Positions 35,078 to 44,414 of a stretch of DNA of 64,000 nt are shown piece by piece. The translations under genes and the position numbers were made by a program. Each line of letters opens with the position of its first letter. The first letter of the stretch is position 1. The stretch is from positions 124,001 through 188,000 of the forward strand of contig NZ_JANYGQ010000003.1 of the NCBI RefSeq assembly GCF_025359345.1. Reading direction: 5' to 3'. Origin of the DNA: Mucilaginibacter sp. (GTDB lineage: Bacteria > Bacteroidota > Bacteroidia > Sphingobacteriales > Sphingobacteriaceae). A model generated the notes under the pieces. That model worked only from the letters and a program-made list of their open reading frames with translations, did not search any database and was not told the DNA's origin.

Positions 35078-37399
35078 ATGTACAAAAAGATTTCGATATC
35101 GCTTTGCCTTTTTATGGCCTTTTTTACCGGCATAGTAAATGCCCAGGATGCCGACCCCAGCATGGGTATTATCCCGGCACCGGTATCTGTTAAAAAGTCG
35201 GCCGGGCAATTTATTTTGAGCCAGGAAACTGTGCTGCTGGCTGATAGTGTGAACAACAAAGCGGTTTTATTTTTAAAACATTTTTTGCTGAACGAGGCTA
35301 AGCTAAAGGTTAAATTAAAACCTAATATTGCCAATACTATAAACAGCATTGTCCTTTCGGCCAAAGGTGCCGATAAGCTGCCTGCCGGAGGTTACAGCTT
35401 AGCTATAACGCCGCAAAAAATTACAATAACTGGCAAAGAAGCAGGGCTTTTTTATGGCGTACAATCGCTGATACAATTATTGCCCTTAGATATGGCCGGG
35501 ACCGCAAAAATACCGTGTGCCCAAATTGATGATTACCCGCGCTTTGGTTATAGGGGACTAATGTTTGATGTTAGCCGCCATTTCTTTTCGGTGGAATTCG
35601 TTAAAAAGTATATCGACCTGATGGCGGCCTATAAACTAAATAATTTTCACTGGCATTTAACTGACGATCAGGGCTGGCGTATTGAAATAAAAAAATACCC
35701 CAAACTAACACAAGTAAGCAGCCAGCGTGCGCAAACAGTTATCGGTAATTACCACGATCGTACGCCACAGCAATTTGACAATACCCCTTACGGCGGTTTT
35801 TACACCCAGGAGCAAATTAAGGATGTAGTTAAATATGCGTCAGACCGATACATCAACATTGTTCCCGAAATTGAAATGCCCGGCCACTCTGAAGCCGTTT
35901 TGGCTGCATACCCCGAGTTGAGTTGCGACCCATCATTAACTACTTACAAAGTGGCCGAAACTTGGGGCGTGTTTAAAAATATTTACGAGCCGAGCGACAA
36001 GACATTTGCATTTATACAGGATGTACTGACTGAAGTGATGGCGCTGTTCCCATCAAAATATATCCATGTTGGCGGCGATGAAGTGCCAAAGGACGCCTGG
36101 AAAAAATCGCAATTTTGCCAGGATTTGATCAAGAAACTCGGCCTTACTGATGAAAAAGATTCTCCAAAAGAAGATAAGCTGCAAAGCTATTTTATACAAC
36201 GGATTGAGAAGTTTGTAAACTCAAAAGGGCGCAGCATTATTGGTTGGGACGAAATATTGGAAGGCGGCTTATCGCCAAATGCTACTGTAATGAGCTGGAG
36301 GGGAGAAGCCGGGGGTATTGCTGCCGCTAAGCAAAATCATAATGTAGTAATGACACCAGGAAGCGGAGGCCTTTATATTGACCATGCGCAAGGCAAGGAA
36401 AATGAGCCGCTAAGTATTGGCGGTAACGAGCCTTTAACAAAAATATACAGCTATAACCCCACACCTGCGGAACTAACGGCAGATCAGCAAAAATACATTT
36501 TAGGTGTTCAAGCTAATTTATGGACCGAGTATATTCCTACCGAGAACAAGGTGGAGTACATGATATTACCAAGGATCCTGGCGCTTTCAGAAGTGGCATG
36601 GACACCTTTGGCCAATAAAAACTATACAGATTTTGCCAATACCCGTCTGCCCGGTCACCTGGCCTGGTTTGATAAAAATAATTTTGATTACCGGGTACCA
36701 ACAGCAATTGGTGGAAAAGACACCATTATGTTTGGCAGCCAGTTAAATGTAAACCTAAAAAGCCCGGTTGAAGGCGCAAAGGTTTATTACACCATTGACG
36801 GCTATACACCGCGCGAAATAGATATGGAGTACACTGTACCTATGACTTATAATGTACCGGCAGATCAATACCGTGAGTTGAAAACTATTGTAATTACACC
36901 GTCCGGCAAACGCAGCCAGATAACCCGCGCAATAATATATAACAAAACACCTTTACCGGCTGTTAATGGTACAAATACCAACAAGGGCTTGAAATACAAA
37001 GTTTATACCGGCGAATTTACCAGTGTAAGCCAGTTGGATAAAGCCGCGGTGATTGACAGTGGCGTGGCCGTTAGCTTTAATACGGCTGCTATCAAGAAAA
37101 ATATAAAAGGCTACGGCGTAATATATAACGGTTTAATTCGTATTGATAACGACGGGGCTTACGGATTTTCAACTTCTTCGGCAAATGGTTCGACGTTGTT
37201 GATTGACGGCCAGCCGGTTGTTGATAACGATGGCAAACACACTGTTTACGATGTTGGAGGAACTGTGCCACTGCAAAAAGGTTATCATAAAATCACCATA
37301 AAATACTTTGATGCTGCCAGCAATGGTAACTTAAGAGTTTTTATTACTACACCCGATAAGCCGAAAGCAGAGCTAACTCCTGATGTAATGTTTAATTGA
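35078..37399 (+). CDS. GH20 beta-N-acetylhexosaminidase with C-terminal PA14 domain
   Basis: 773 residues, signal peptide ending VNAQ. Domains: GH20b (about 25-155), GH20 catalytic barrel (about 160-510), a chitobiase/hexosaminidase C-terminal beta domain (about 550-625, VYYTIDGYTPR) and PA14 (about 630-770, ending GNLRVFITTPD). The catalytic Asp334-Glu335 pair is in HVGGDEVPKDAW; substrate-assisted catalysis releases GlcNAc or GalNAc from non-reducing ends. The PA14 domain probably binds carbohydrate. Its stop lies upstream of a lipoprotein gene with almost no gap. Confidence 0.96.
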   Translation: MYKKISISLCLFMAFFTGIVNAQDADPSMGIIPAPVSVKKSAGQFILSQETVLLADSVNNKAVLFLKHFLLNEAKLKVKLKPNIANTINSIVLSAKGADKLPAGGYSLAITPQKITITGKEAGLFYGVQSLIQLLPLDMAGTAKIPCAQIDDYPRFGYRGLMFDVSRHFFSVEFVKKYIDLMAAYKLNNFHWHLTDDQGWRIEIKKYPKLTQVSSQRAQTVIGNYHDRTPQQFDNTPYGGFYTQEQIKDVVKYASDRYINIVPEIEMPGHSEAVLAAYPELSCDPSLTTYKVAETWGVFKNIYEPSDKTFAFIQDVLTEVMALFPSKYIHVGGDEVPKDAWKKSQFCQDLIKKLGLTDEKDSPKEDKLQSYFIQRIEKFVNSKGRSIIGWDEILEGGLSPNATVMSWRGEAGGIAAAKQNHNVVMTPGSGGLYIDHAQGKENEPLSIGGNEPLTKIYSYNPTPAELTADQQKYILGVQANLWTEYIPTENKVEYMILPRILALSEVAWTPLANKNYTDFANTRLPGHLAWFDKNNFDYRVPTAIGGKDTIMFGSQLNVNLKSPVEGAKVYYTIDGYTPREIDMEYTVPMTYNVPADQYRELKTIVITPSGKRSQITRAIIYNKTPLPAVNGTNTNKGLKYKVYTGEFTSVSQLDKAAVIDSGVAVSFNTAAIKKNIKGYGVIYNGLIRIDNDGAYGFSTSSANGSTLLIDGQPVVDNDGKHTVYDVGGTVPLQKGYHKITIKYFDAASNGNLRVFITTPDKPKAELTPDVMFN

Positions 37400-37407
37400 T
37401 TAAGGAG

Positions 37408-38169
37408 ATGAATTTTAAACACCAGTTATATTTTTTAACGCTGACTGCCTGTGTACTGACGGCCGGCTGCTCGGAAGATAAAAAACCCGTCAATAATTCT
37501 GTTGTGCCAAAAAAACCGGTAGTAATGGATCCTTTCAGGTATCATAAATTGATTGAGGTTTCGCCGGGACAGGACTATGATGTGTTAAGCTGGGGACGCG
37601 GCTCGAAAATTGCAGGTGCCTTTGAAATTTTGCATTCAGATTCGTCGGCCGTAAAATATACCACCACAACCGGCGATTTGGACGGAGTAATCGTTGATAG
37701 CTACAATTCGGATATGGACCTCGATGGCAACCCGGAGATACTCATACAAGCCAAAGGCCGCGACACTATAAACTATACCAACATCTACGCTTTTGAATTC
37801 AACAACAGCGGCGCCCATAAACTTGATTTCCCCAAGCTAACCAAAAGCCAGCGGGCAGGCTACCGGGGCGATGATAACTTTTACATTAAAGAAGGCAAGC
37901 TTGTACGCGAATTCCCGATTTATGACGGCAATACAAAAACGGCAAAACCCACCGGGGCAAAACGCCAGTTTGAATATGGTTTACGGAATAATGAGTTTAC
38001 CATAAAGCAGCTGAGTAAGGATTCGACGACCAATAAAACGGCATCGGCTACAACAGCCCCTGCAAAAACTTCAAATTCGGATAAGAAGGAGTCGACTTCC
38101 AAAAAATCTAAAACACACAAAGTAGAACATCATAAAAAGAAAAAAAGGCGGCACAGAAGCGAAGAATAA
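37408..38169 (+). CDS. PliI-like lipoprotein (possible lysozyme-inhibitor fold) with basic tail
   Basis: 253 residues from ATG 37408 (lipobox LTAGC). A TTG at 37396 is in frame but gives a poorer start. The central region resembles PliI-type inhibitors of I-type lysozyme: DMDLDGNPEILIQAKGRD, GYRGDDNFYIKEGKLVREFPIY, PTGAKRQFEYGL. The last 50 residues are Ser/Thr/Lys-rich and end in a strongly basic run (KKKKRRHRSEE). Eight bases separate it from the GH20 gene, so they are co-transcribed. Inhibition of lysozyme is inferred from similarity only. Followed by a terminator. Confidence 0.75.
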   Translation: MNFKHQLYFLTLTACVLTAGCSEDKKPVNNSVVPKKPVVMDPFRYHKLIEVSPGQDYDVLSWGRGSKIAGAFEILHSDSSAVKYTTTTGDLDGVIVDSYNSDMDLDGNPEILIQAKGRDTINYTNIYAFEFNNSGAHKLDFPKLTKSQRAGYRGDDNFYIKEGKLVREFPIYDGNTKTAKPTGAKRQFEYGLRNNEFTIKQLSKDSTTNKTASATTAPAKTSNSDKKESTSKKSKTHKVEHHKKKKRRHRSEE

Positions 38170-38193
38170 AATCAATAACTGAAAATATCAATA

Positions 38194-38230
38194 AAAAAAA
38201 GTCAATCGCCTTATACGATTGACTTTTTTT
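38194..38230 (+). terminator. Rho-independent terminator of the GH20-PliI operon
   Basis: 15-bp perfect stem AAAAAAAGTCAATCG / CGATTGACTTTTTTT with a 7-nt loop and T-run. Confidence 0.92.
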
Positions 38231-38261
38231 GCAATAACGGAAATGTATTGCAGTTCGCCAC

Positions 38262-38277
38262 TAGTGACTAGTCACTA
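38262..38277. repeat. 16-bp perfect palindrome
   Basis: TAGTGACTAGTCACTA, inside a longer run of alternating ACTAGTGACTAGTCACTAATGACC. It lies between the terminator at 38194 and the small minus-strand ORF. Role unknown. Confidence 0.5.
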
Positions 38278-38286
38278 ATGACCATC

Positions 38287-38472
38287 TTAAGCTTTCGTTG
38301 ATTTTTTGACAATAGCTATGTGGGCTATTTTATTTTTGGCGGGTTTCTTTTTTGAATATACTTTTTGCTGGTCGGCGCGGGCAAAAAGGTCGTATTTAGC
38401 GGACTGCCCGTTGTCTAAAAGCGAGTGTACTACTATCGTCGCGGTAACCGTGATAAATATGCTTGCTTTCAT
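38287..38472 (-). CDS. Possible small exported protein (61 aa)
   Basis: Frame with a hydrophobic N terminus (MKASIFITVTATIVVHSLL) and a Lys-rich C terminus (KKKPAKNKIAHIAIVKKSTKA). It lies downstream of the permease pseudogene on the same strand, beyond a hairpin. An overlapping plus-strand frame (38306-38497) is also open. The minus frame is favoured because its layout (hydrophobic start, basic tail) resembles small secreted Bacteroidota proteins, but no family is recognised. Confidence 0.4.
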   Translation of the reverse strand: MKASIFITVTATIVVHSLLDNGQSAKYDLFARADQQKVYSKKKPAKNKIAHIAIVKKSTKA

Positions 38473-38545
38473 GATGGTCGGTTTTATGAATATATGACGC
38501 GGGCAATTTAAAAATGTTACAGCAAATGCTTATGAACTTAATTAA

Positions 38546-38581
38546 GCAGGAAAAAACGATAAACCTGTCGTTTTTTCCTGC
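38546..38581 (-). terminator. Perfect stem-loop after the permease gene
   Basis: 14-bp perfect stem GCAGGAAAAAACGA / TCGTTTTTTCCTGC with an 8-nt loop, just beyond the minus-strand stop at 38589. The T-run is inside the stem, so it is a probable rather than certain terminator. Confidence 0.65.
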
Positions 38582-38588
38582 ACTTTTC

Positions 38589-40970
38589 TTATTCGGTTTT
38601 TAAACTTTTTATGGGGTTTGCCAACGCTGCCTTTATCGACTGAAAACTTACGGTAAGTAACGTTATTGCTATTGCAGCGAGCCCGGTGAACACAAATATC
38701 CAGCCCGAAATTGACGAGCGGTAATCAAAATTCTGTAGCCAGCCGGCCATTAAATACCAGGCAAACGGTGTGGCAATAGCGATGGCAATTGTTATCAGGA
38801 TGATAAAATCTGTCGATAGCAAACGCCATAAGGTAAATACCGAAGCACCAAGAACCTTGCGCACGCCGATTTCTTTAACCCGCTGCTCGGCCATAAACGA
38901 TGCCATGCCGAATAGGCCAAGGCAGCTGATAAGAATGGCCAGGCTGGCAAAGAATGCTGCCAGTTTGCCGATGCGTTGTTCGTTGCCAAACTTCTGCGCA
39001 TATACCTGGTCGACAAAGCTATACTCAAACGGTTGTTCAGGATTAAATCGTTTAAATATCGGTCCTATTTTTTCAATAGCTGCGCTTGCACTTACCCGTG
39101 GATTTATCCGGAGCAAGACGGTGCTAGCGGCGCCTTTGTTAAAGAAATAAACAGATGGTTTTACCTGTCCGTAAGGCGAATCGACAATAATATCCTTAAT
39201 TACACCAATAACTTTAAACTTGTTACCGTAATAGGTCAGGTTTTCGCTTAACGGATTTTTTAACCCCATGAATTTTACGGCCGCCTCGTTAATCACAACA
39301 GCAGATGAATCGGTTAAAAATTCCTTCGAGAAATCGCGGCCTTGTTTGAAATGCCAGCCCGCTGTTTTGCCATATTCGGCTGATACCCCGGCCTGCTGAA
39401 AATCAACGCTAAGGTTAGGGTCTTTATCTCGCCACTCGATAGCGCTGGTGCTGCCTGCAGATGAGGTAGGGGCAACGTCGCCCTCGGCCATTGATATTAT
39501 CGCGCCTGTTTTGAAAACCTCGTCCTTTACTGCTTCGTAGTTTTTATGGATATCATTGGTGCCAATGCCGATTGACAATAACCCATCGCGGCTATAACCG
39601 ACAGGGCGGTTTTTGGCAAATTGTATTTGTTTGAAAACCACCACAGTACCGATAATGAGGATGATTGAGGCCGTAAATTGTACCACTACCAATATTTTAC
39701 GAGGAAGTGCGGCAAACCTACCCACCCTGAACGTGCCTTTCAATACCTTTACCGGCTCAAAAGACGAAAGATAAAACGCAGGGTAGCTGCCTGCAATTAG
39801 TCCCGTAAATAAGCTGAACCCGATGCCCAAGGCCCAAAATAATGGGGAAGTCCATAGGATGTTCATTTGTTTATCGGCCACTTCATTGAAAAACGGCAGG
39901 CTGAATTGAACCAGAATTAAGGCCACCAAAAAAGCAACCGTTACGCAAAGCAGCGACTCGCTGAAAAACTGGTATATGAGTTGTCCGCGCAATGATCCGA
40001 TTGCTTTGCGGATGCCAACTTCCTTAGCCCGTTTCTCGGACCTGGCGGTGCTCAGGTTCATGAAATTGATGCAGGCAAGCAGCAATACAAACACGCCGAT
40101 AATGCCAAACATCCATACGTATTGAATGCGGCCGCCGGTGTTTTTACCGTCTTTAAATTCATCGTATAGATGCCACCTTTTCATGGGTTGTAAAAACAAT
40201 GCAGGCTTCTTTTTAGCGAGCACCTGGCTTACTTTATTAAGTTTTGCATCCCTTATTTTTAACGAAACTGCTGCCATATCAGCATTATCAGCCATTTGGA
40301 CATACAACGTTGTGAAATTCGGACGCCATGGTTCGCGCATCGATTTAATGTCGTTGGCATTGTAAAACATTTCCCACGAACCTATAAATGTTAAATCGGC
40401 AAAGGTCGAGTTTCGGGGGAAATCGGCGTATACTCCTGCTACCTTGGCAATAACCTGGTTGTCAATCTTCAGGGTTTTTTCCATGGGGTCGCCATCACCA
40501 AAAAATGCTTTGGCTGTTGATGCCGATATAATAATAGACGTAGGGTCTTTAAGCGCATTACGTGTGCCCTTAATCATATCGAGCGTGAACATCTCCGGGC
40601 CTTCATTTTCCATAAAACCACCGCCCCGGCTCAGCTTTTTATTGTCGAGCGCTACAATGTGGCCGCCCATGTTGGCCATCATTACAATATGTTTAAAATT
40701 GCTTCCGTAGGTTTTACGTAGCTCGGCAGCCAGTGGATAAGGTACCGAACGCTAGGTTTGTACTTCGCCGTTATTGGTAACATTTTGTATTACCTGGGCA
40801 ATATTGTCGTGGTTTTTGGTGAACTTATCAAACGAAAGTTCGTCCCAAATCCAAAGCCCTATCAGCATGGCTACAGCCATACCAACAGACAGGCCCACGA
40901 TATTGATAAACGAGTGCACCTTGTTTTTAACAAGATTACGCCAGGCGGTTTTGAAGTAGTTTTTTATCAT
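38589..40970 (-). pseudogene. MacB/FtsX-type ABC transporter permease, interrupted by an in-frame amber codon
   Basis: Read through the TAG at 40752-40754 (codon 73), the frame runs 793 residues, the usual length of the large Bacteroidota FtsX-domain permeases. The first part has MIKNYFKTAWRNLVKNK, membrane helix 1 and WDELSFDKF; after the stop it continues in frame with RSVPYPLAAELRKTYG, the MacB periplasmic core, the first FtsX domain (FVLLLACINFMNLSTARSEKRAKEVGIRKAIGS), a second periplasmic core and the second FtsX domain (ISCLGLFGMASFMAEQRVKEIGVRKVLGA). The context NNGEVQT-stop-RS suggests a CAG Gln changed to TAG. The gene is probably inactive unless the base is a sequencing error. No ATPase gene adjacent. 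Confidence 0.88.
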
Positions 40971-41219
40971 GACATGATAGTTTGATAGGTTACCGGGCTA
41001 AATTTTCATGCCATATTCGTAAATATTTAATAATCAATTATTTGCTGAGTTTTTTATGCGTAATGATGTATCGTTTTCGTACGGTGGATGTGCGGTTTTA
41101 TCCCTTTGGGCCTGCGATACTTTAAAACCTGGTTGTCAACAACGGGCAGCAAATGTTACTGTTTCCATTACATTTCGTTTATTATTGTTATTTAAGCTAA
41201 AATTATTAACTTAGTCTCA

Positions 41220-41906
41220 ATGAAGAATCTTAAGCCTGCCTCCCTCTTAATATTGGTAATATTCCTTTTTTCGGCATGTAAAAAGGACGCTGTAGATTAT
41301 AGTGCTTATAATGCCGAACACGGTACGCACATAGGTAGTGGTACGGGCGGCACTGATGGCGGTACAACAGTAGCTGTGTATTATTTTAAAGGTACGCTTG
41401 GTGGCAAAACTTTAGACTGGATTGTGGACGCTGAAGAATCAAAAGGCTGGAGTTCCGGTTCTGCATCAAATAGGTCGAGCGATAAGGGGGTAAATACAGG
41501 TAGCTTAACGGCAATCATTGATGCCACGCAAGGTCAAAATCCAAACATAGGGGTGGAGTTCCGCACCATGCAATATAACTTTGATGCGGACAAACCAGCC
41601 TTTCTGAAAGCATTTGTTACAACTGGCGCCTGGACGTTCGACACTGACAATAGCTTTACAGTGGGTACTAAAACAATATCTATACAATATACTGATGCTG
41701 CGGGAAGCCAATATTCAAGCGATGGCGTTCAAACCGGCAGCGCTAATATAGTTTCTGCAGATGTGTTGGCACCTGAGCTTGGCCGGAATGATGGATTGAA
41801 AATAAAAGTCACTTTTAGCTGTACTTTATATGCTTTGGACGGTACCAGCCCTTCAATTCAGTTAACAAATGCGGAAGCCGTTATGCGGCTTGAGGATTTG
41901 TTATAA
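41220..41906 (+). CDS. Hypothetical lipoprotein
   Basis: 228 residues. Lipobox FSAC followed by KKDAVDYSAYN, typical of Bacteroidota surface or periplasmic lipoproteins, then a Gly/Thr-rich linker (GSGTGGTDGGTT). The remainder is rich in Ser, Thr and alternating hydrophobics (YYFKGTLGGKTLDWIVD, WTFDTDNSFTVGTKTISIQYTD), suggesting a beta-sandwich. No family recognised. It sits alone before the kinase/PP2C/SEDS locus; association with that locus is uncertain. Confidence 0.75.
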   Translation: MKNLKPASLLILVIFLFSACKKDAVDYSAYNAEHGTHIGSGTGGTDGGTTVAVYYFKGTLGGKTLDWIVDAEESKGWSSGSASNRSSDKGVNTGSLTAIIDATQGQNPNIGVEFRTMQYNFDADKPAFLKAFVTTGAWTFDTDNSFTVGTKTISIQYTDAAGSQYSSDGVQTGSANIVSADVLAPELGRNDGLKIKVTFSCTLYALDGTSPSIQLTNAEAVMRLEDLL

Positions 41907-41994
41907 CTCACTGCGAAAAAACACCGTCCCGATCCCGAAATTTTTGCTATCTTTTTTCGTTTATAATTCCTTATTAAAAAGGATTTAAACATAA

Positions 41995-42002
41995 TAGATT
42001 TG
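41995..42002 (+). promoter_or_regulatory. Bacteroidota -7 promoter element for the kinase/phosphatase/SEDS-PBP operon
   Basis: TAGATTTG matches TAnnTTTG exactly, 54 bp before the kinase ATG. The upstream -33 region is AT-rich without a clear TTTG. Confidence 0.4.
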
Positions 42003-42055
42003 TTTGCGTTTATAAGTTCAGATTTGGGCCGCAAAAAAGATATCAATAATAAAGA

Positions 42056-43345
42056 ATGAGCAAAGTATTTACTATAACACAGGGGCTTGAAAATATGGGT
42101 GCGCTGCGCACCGGCGGCCAGGGTTCTGTATACAAAGGCAGGCGGATAGGCCCCATAATCACCGCTGTAAAGCTGCTGCCAACCCCCATACACAGCGAAA
42201 GCAAAGAAGACAAAAATTACCGCAACTTTTTAAACGAGGTTGAAAAGCTGAAAAAAGTAAACGAAATACCTAACCCAAATGTGGTTAAGATATTAAATTC
42301 AGGTATTACCGAAAGTGGTTCGTTTCCTTTCATCGAAATGGAGTTTATTGAGGGCCCAGACCTGGAAGAACTGCTTAAACCTCCTCACGAAAAGATTTTC
42401 ACCATAAAAGAAGTTATAAAACTTGCTGACCAGCTTGCCTGCGCGCTATCGCATTGCCATAAGGTAGGCGTGAAGCACGGCGATATAAAAAGCAATAATG
42501 TAAAGTTTAATAACCAGACCGGGAATTATGTGCTGCTAGATTTCGGCCTGTCGGTAATGTCGGACGAGCAGCGTCGGAGCAGTATGCGCCACGCCGGGGC
42601 CATCGAGTTTATGGCGCCGGAGCAAAACGAGGGCAAAATGCTGTTCCAAACGGATATTTACAGCTATGGTGTAATTCTTTATGAATTGCTTGCCGGGCAG
42701 GTGCCATTCCCATTAAAAGACAATGGCGAAACATCGCGCAACCATGTAATGCTTTCGCACATGGAGTCGCCGGTGCCCGATTTATTGGAGCTGCGTAAAG
42801 AAAACCTGCCCAAAGGATGGCCGCAACGCGAAATGCAGGTACCCGATTGGTTGCTGGAGATGATAGCGACCTGCCTTGAAAAAACGCCCGAGGCCAGGTA
42901 TGCCAATGGCCTTGAATTGCATGAAGTTGTTGCGGACAGCAGCGTGCGCGAAGTGAGGGTGGAAGTGATAAAAGAAGTTGCTACCGCAACGGTTGTACCA
43001 CCTGCGCCGATAATGGTCGATAAATCAAATTTGATAAACCAGCCCGGTATCATTAGGATATCGTCGTCGGTATTTGCCGGGTTAATGATCTTAATGGCCG
43101 GTTTCATGGCATATTCGGCTTATTCGTTATTCAAGCCGGTTTCGAAACCAGTAAAGCCCATTAATGTTGTAGCGGTGGATACCGCTCACATAGTTGACAG
43201 CGTGCGCCAGGCCGATAAGGCGCGCAACGAAGCGATTAGGGCCAAACGCTTGCAAACCGATTCGGCTGCCAAGAGTGCGATAAACAGCGCGCTTAGCAGG
43301 CAAAAACCAGATAGTATCAAAACAGATTCAACAGCTAATCAATAA
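42056..43345 (+). CDS. Membrane-anchored Ser/Thr protein kinase, non-RD type (kinase 1)
   Basis: 429 residues. Hanks-type kinase domain about 1-285: Gly loop RTGGQGSVYKG, Lys39 in AVKLLP, catalytic loop KHGDIKSNN with His141-Gly142-Asp143, DFG Asp162 (LDFGLS), GAIEFMAPEQ and DIYSYGVILYELL. The Arg of HRD is Gly, so it is a non-RD kinase, and the loop has Ser where Pro is usual. One membrane helix (about 342-364, SSSVFAGLMILMAGFMAYSAY) and a 65-residue Ala/Lys/Asp-rich extracytoplasmic tail. No PASTA domain. First gene of the operon; the kinase at 50796 has an almost identical catalytic domain. Likely targets are the FHA proteins and the SEDS-PBP fusion nearby (inference). Confidence 0.93.
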   Translation: MSKVFTITQGLENMGALRTGGQGSVYKGRRIGPIITAVKLLPTPIHSESKEDKNYRNFLNEVEKLKKVNEIPNPNVVKILNSGITESGSFPFIEMEFIEGPDLEELLKPPHEKIFTIKEVIKLADQLACALSHCHKVGVKHGDIKSNNVKFNNQTGNYVLLDFGLSVMSDEQRRSSMRHAGAIEFMAPEQNEGKMLFQTDIYSYGVILYELLAGQVPFPLKDNGETSRNHVMLSHMESPVPDLLELRKENLPKGWPQREMQVPDWLLEMIATCLEKTPEARYANGLELHEVVADSSVREVRVEVIKEVATATVVPPAPIMVDKSNLINQPGIIRISSSVFAGLMILMAGFMAYSAYSLFKPVSKPVKPINVVAVDTAHIVDSVRQADKARNEAIRAKRLQTDSAAKSAINSALSRQKPDSIKTDSTANQ

Positions 43346-43359
43346 TTGCCTAAAAATAA

Positions 43360-44310
43360 ATGGAGCAAAAACCTTCTATCTGGCAGCGCATGGGTATACA
43401 GGACTGGTTTTTAACCAGCCCCGACAATGCCAAAGCAAAAACACAGCCCGCGCTCACGCCCGACGATGTTTATAATTACGTTATCGCGAAATTTAACGAT
43501 TCGGTTCGTGAACTCTCTTTTGCCGGCAGAGTTGTTTTTTATCACGAATATATTATCAGCTTTAATGTTGAAGACTACAAACAATTTTTGGATAATAAAC
43601 AAGGTCTGTTTGGTTTGATAGTGAACGAAACCGTTAAGAAGTTTTACGAACTGCTCGGTCAGTACCGCGCCGCTGGTAAAACGGTTGTGCCCTCGAGTTC
43701 CAAATGGGTGTTCAGGCTGGTATCGCACCCCGACTATGAAAGGGGGGACATTGGATTTATAGGCAAATTGATGCCCGGTAGCAACAAAAAAGAGGAGAAT
43801 CTTAGGGTAACCTTTATTCCCCGCCAAACAGGGATAGCGCAGACGTTTGATATAAGCGACGACGTAATGAAAGCCTTTAACTACTACAGCGAAGGTTACT
43901 ACGAGCTGCCTTACCTGGAGGACCTGGAGTACGACGAAAAAGGCGCGGTGAAGTCTGGTAAAAAATACCACGCACGTTTTGAAACAATACTCCCCGAAAA
44001 GCAGTTTGCAGGTAAGAAAGTTGAGTATTTGATGAATGATGACGAAATAATTGTATCAGGTGAAGATGAGGAGCGCGAAGATTCGAACATATTTAAAATA
44101 CCTACCGAATGGGTTAACTCGCCGCATTTACGGATACGGTATAATAAAAGCGATGGGAAATTTTACCTTTCATCGTTCGGAGAGCTTACTATACTGAACG
44201 AACAGGACGTCCCCCGGAGTGATATAAACTCGCCGTCGTGGGTGGAGTTGCCGGTAAACTCAAAGATATTGCTAAACGGAATTGTTGGCGTAAACTTATT
44301 TAAATCGTAG
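43360..44310 (+). CDS. FHA-like protein with FhaA-type N-terminal domain (degenerate FHA)
   Basis: 316 residues, no signal peptide or membrane helix. Residues about 33-140 (DDVYNYVIAKFNDSV, FYHEYIISFNVEDYKQFL, GDIGFIGKLMP) resemble the DUF3662 region at the start of actinobacterial FhaA. The C-terminal 90 residues have an FHA-like strand pattern (EWVNSPHLRIRYNKSDGKFYLSSFGELTILN, VELPVNSKILLNGIVGVNLF) but lack the Gly-Arg and Ser-Arg-x-His signature, so phosphothreonine binding is doubtful. Begins 14 bp after kinase 1. Assignment rests on pattern plus context and needs profile-profile comparison. Confidence 0.6.
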   Translation: MEQKPSIWQRMGIQDWFLTSPDNAKAKTQPALTPDDVYNYVIAKFNDSVRELSFAGRVVFYHEYIISFNVEDYKQFLDNKQGLFGLIVNETVKKFYELLGQYRAAGKTVVPSSSKWVFRLVSHPDYERGDIGFIGKLMPGSNKKEENLRVTFIPRQTGIAQTFDISDDVMKAFNYYSEGYYELPYLEDLEYDEKGAVKSGKKYHARFETILPEKQFAGKKVEYLMNDDEIIVSGEDEEREDSNIFKIPTEWVNSPHLRIRYNKSDGKFYLSSFGELTILNEQDVPRSDINSPSWVELPVNSKILLNGIVGVNLFKS

Positions 44311-44315
44311 TTACT

Positions 44316-44414
44316 ATGTCGCAAATCTTATCGGCCGTTTTATTGGTAATTTGTACAGGGCTATTGATAACGCATTTCATCGAAATAAAAAAATCACGCA
44401 AACCAAATGACTGA
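44316..44414 (+). CDS. 32-residue single-pass membrane peptide in the kinase/PP2C operon
   Basis: ATG 44316, TGA 44412-44414. MSQILSAVLLVICTGLLITH forms one hydrophobic helix, followed by a basic end (FIEIKKSRKPND). It starts 5 nt after the FHA-like stop and overlaps the PP2C start by 8 nt, a layout that suggests translational coupling rather than spacer. Topology by the positive-inside rule: C terminus cytoplasmic. No family known; a small partner of the SEDS-PBP protein or PP2C is possible. Confidence 0.6.
   Translation: MSQILSAVLLVICTGLLITHFIEIKKSRKPND

Noticed and set aside
38306..38497. Plus-strand 63-residue frame opposite the small minus-strand ORF
   Set aside because: Overlaps the minus frame almost completely; only one can be real and neither has strong support. 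The minus frame was preferred on composition.
40752..40754. TAG read as an amino acid (recoding) in the permease gene
   Set aside because: TAG serves as a normal stop for mutS and the GH92 gene in this window and no suppressor tRNA or pyrrolysine genes were seen.
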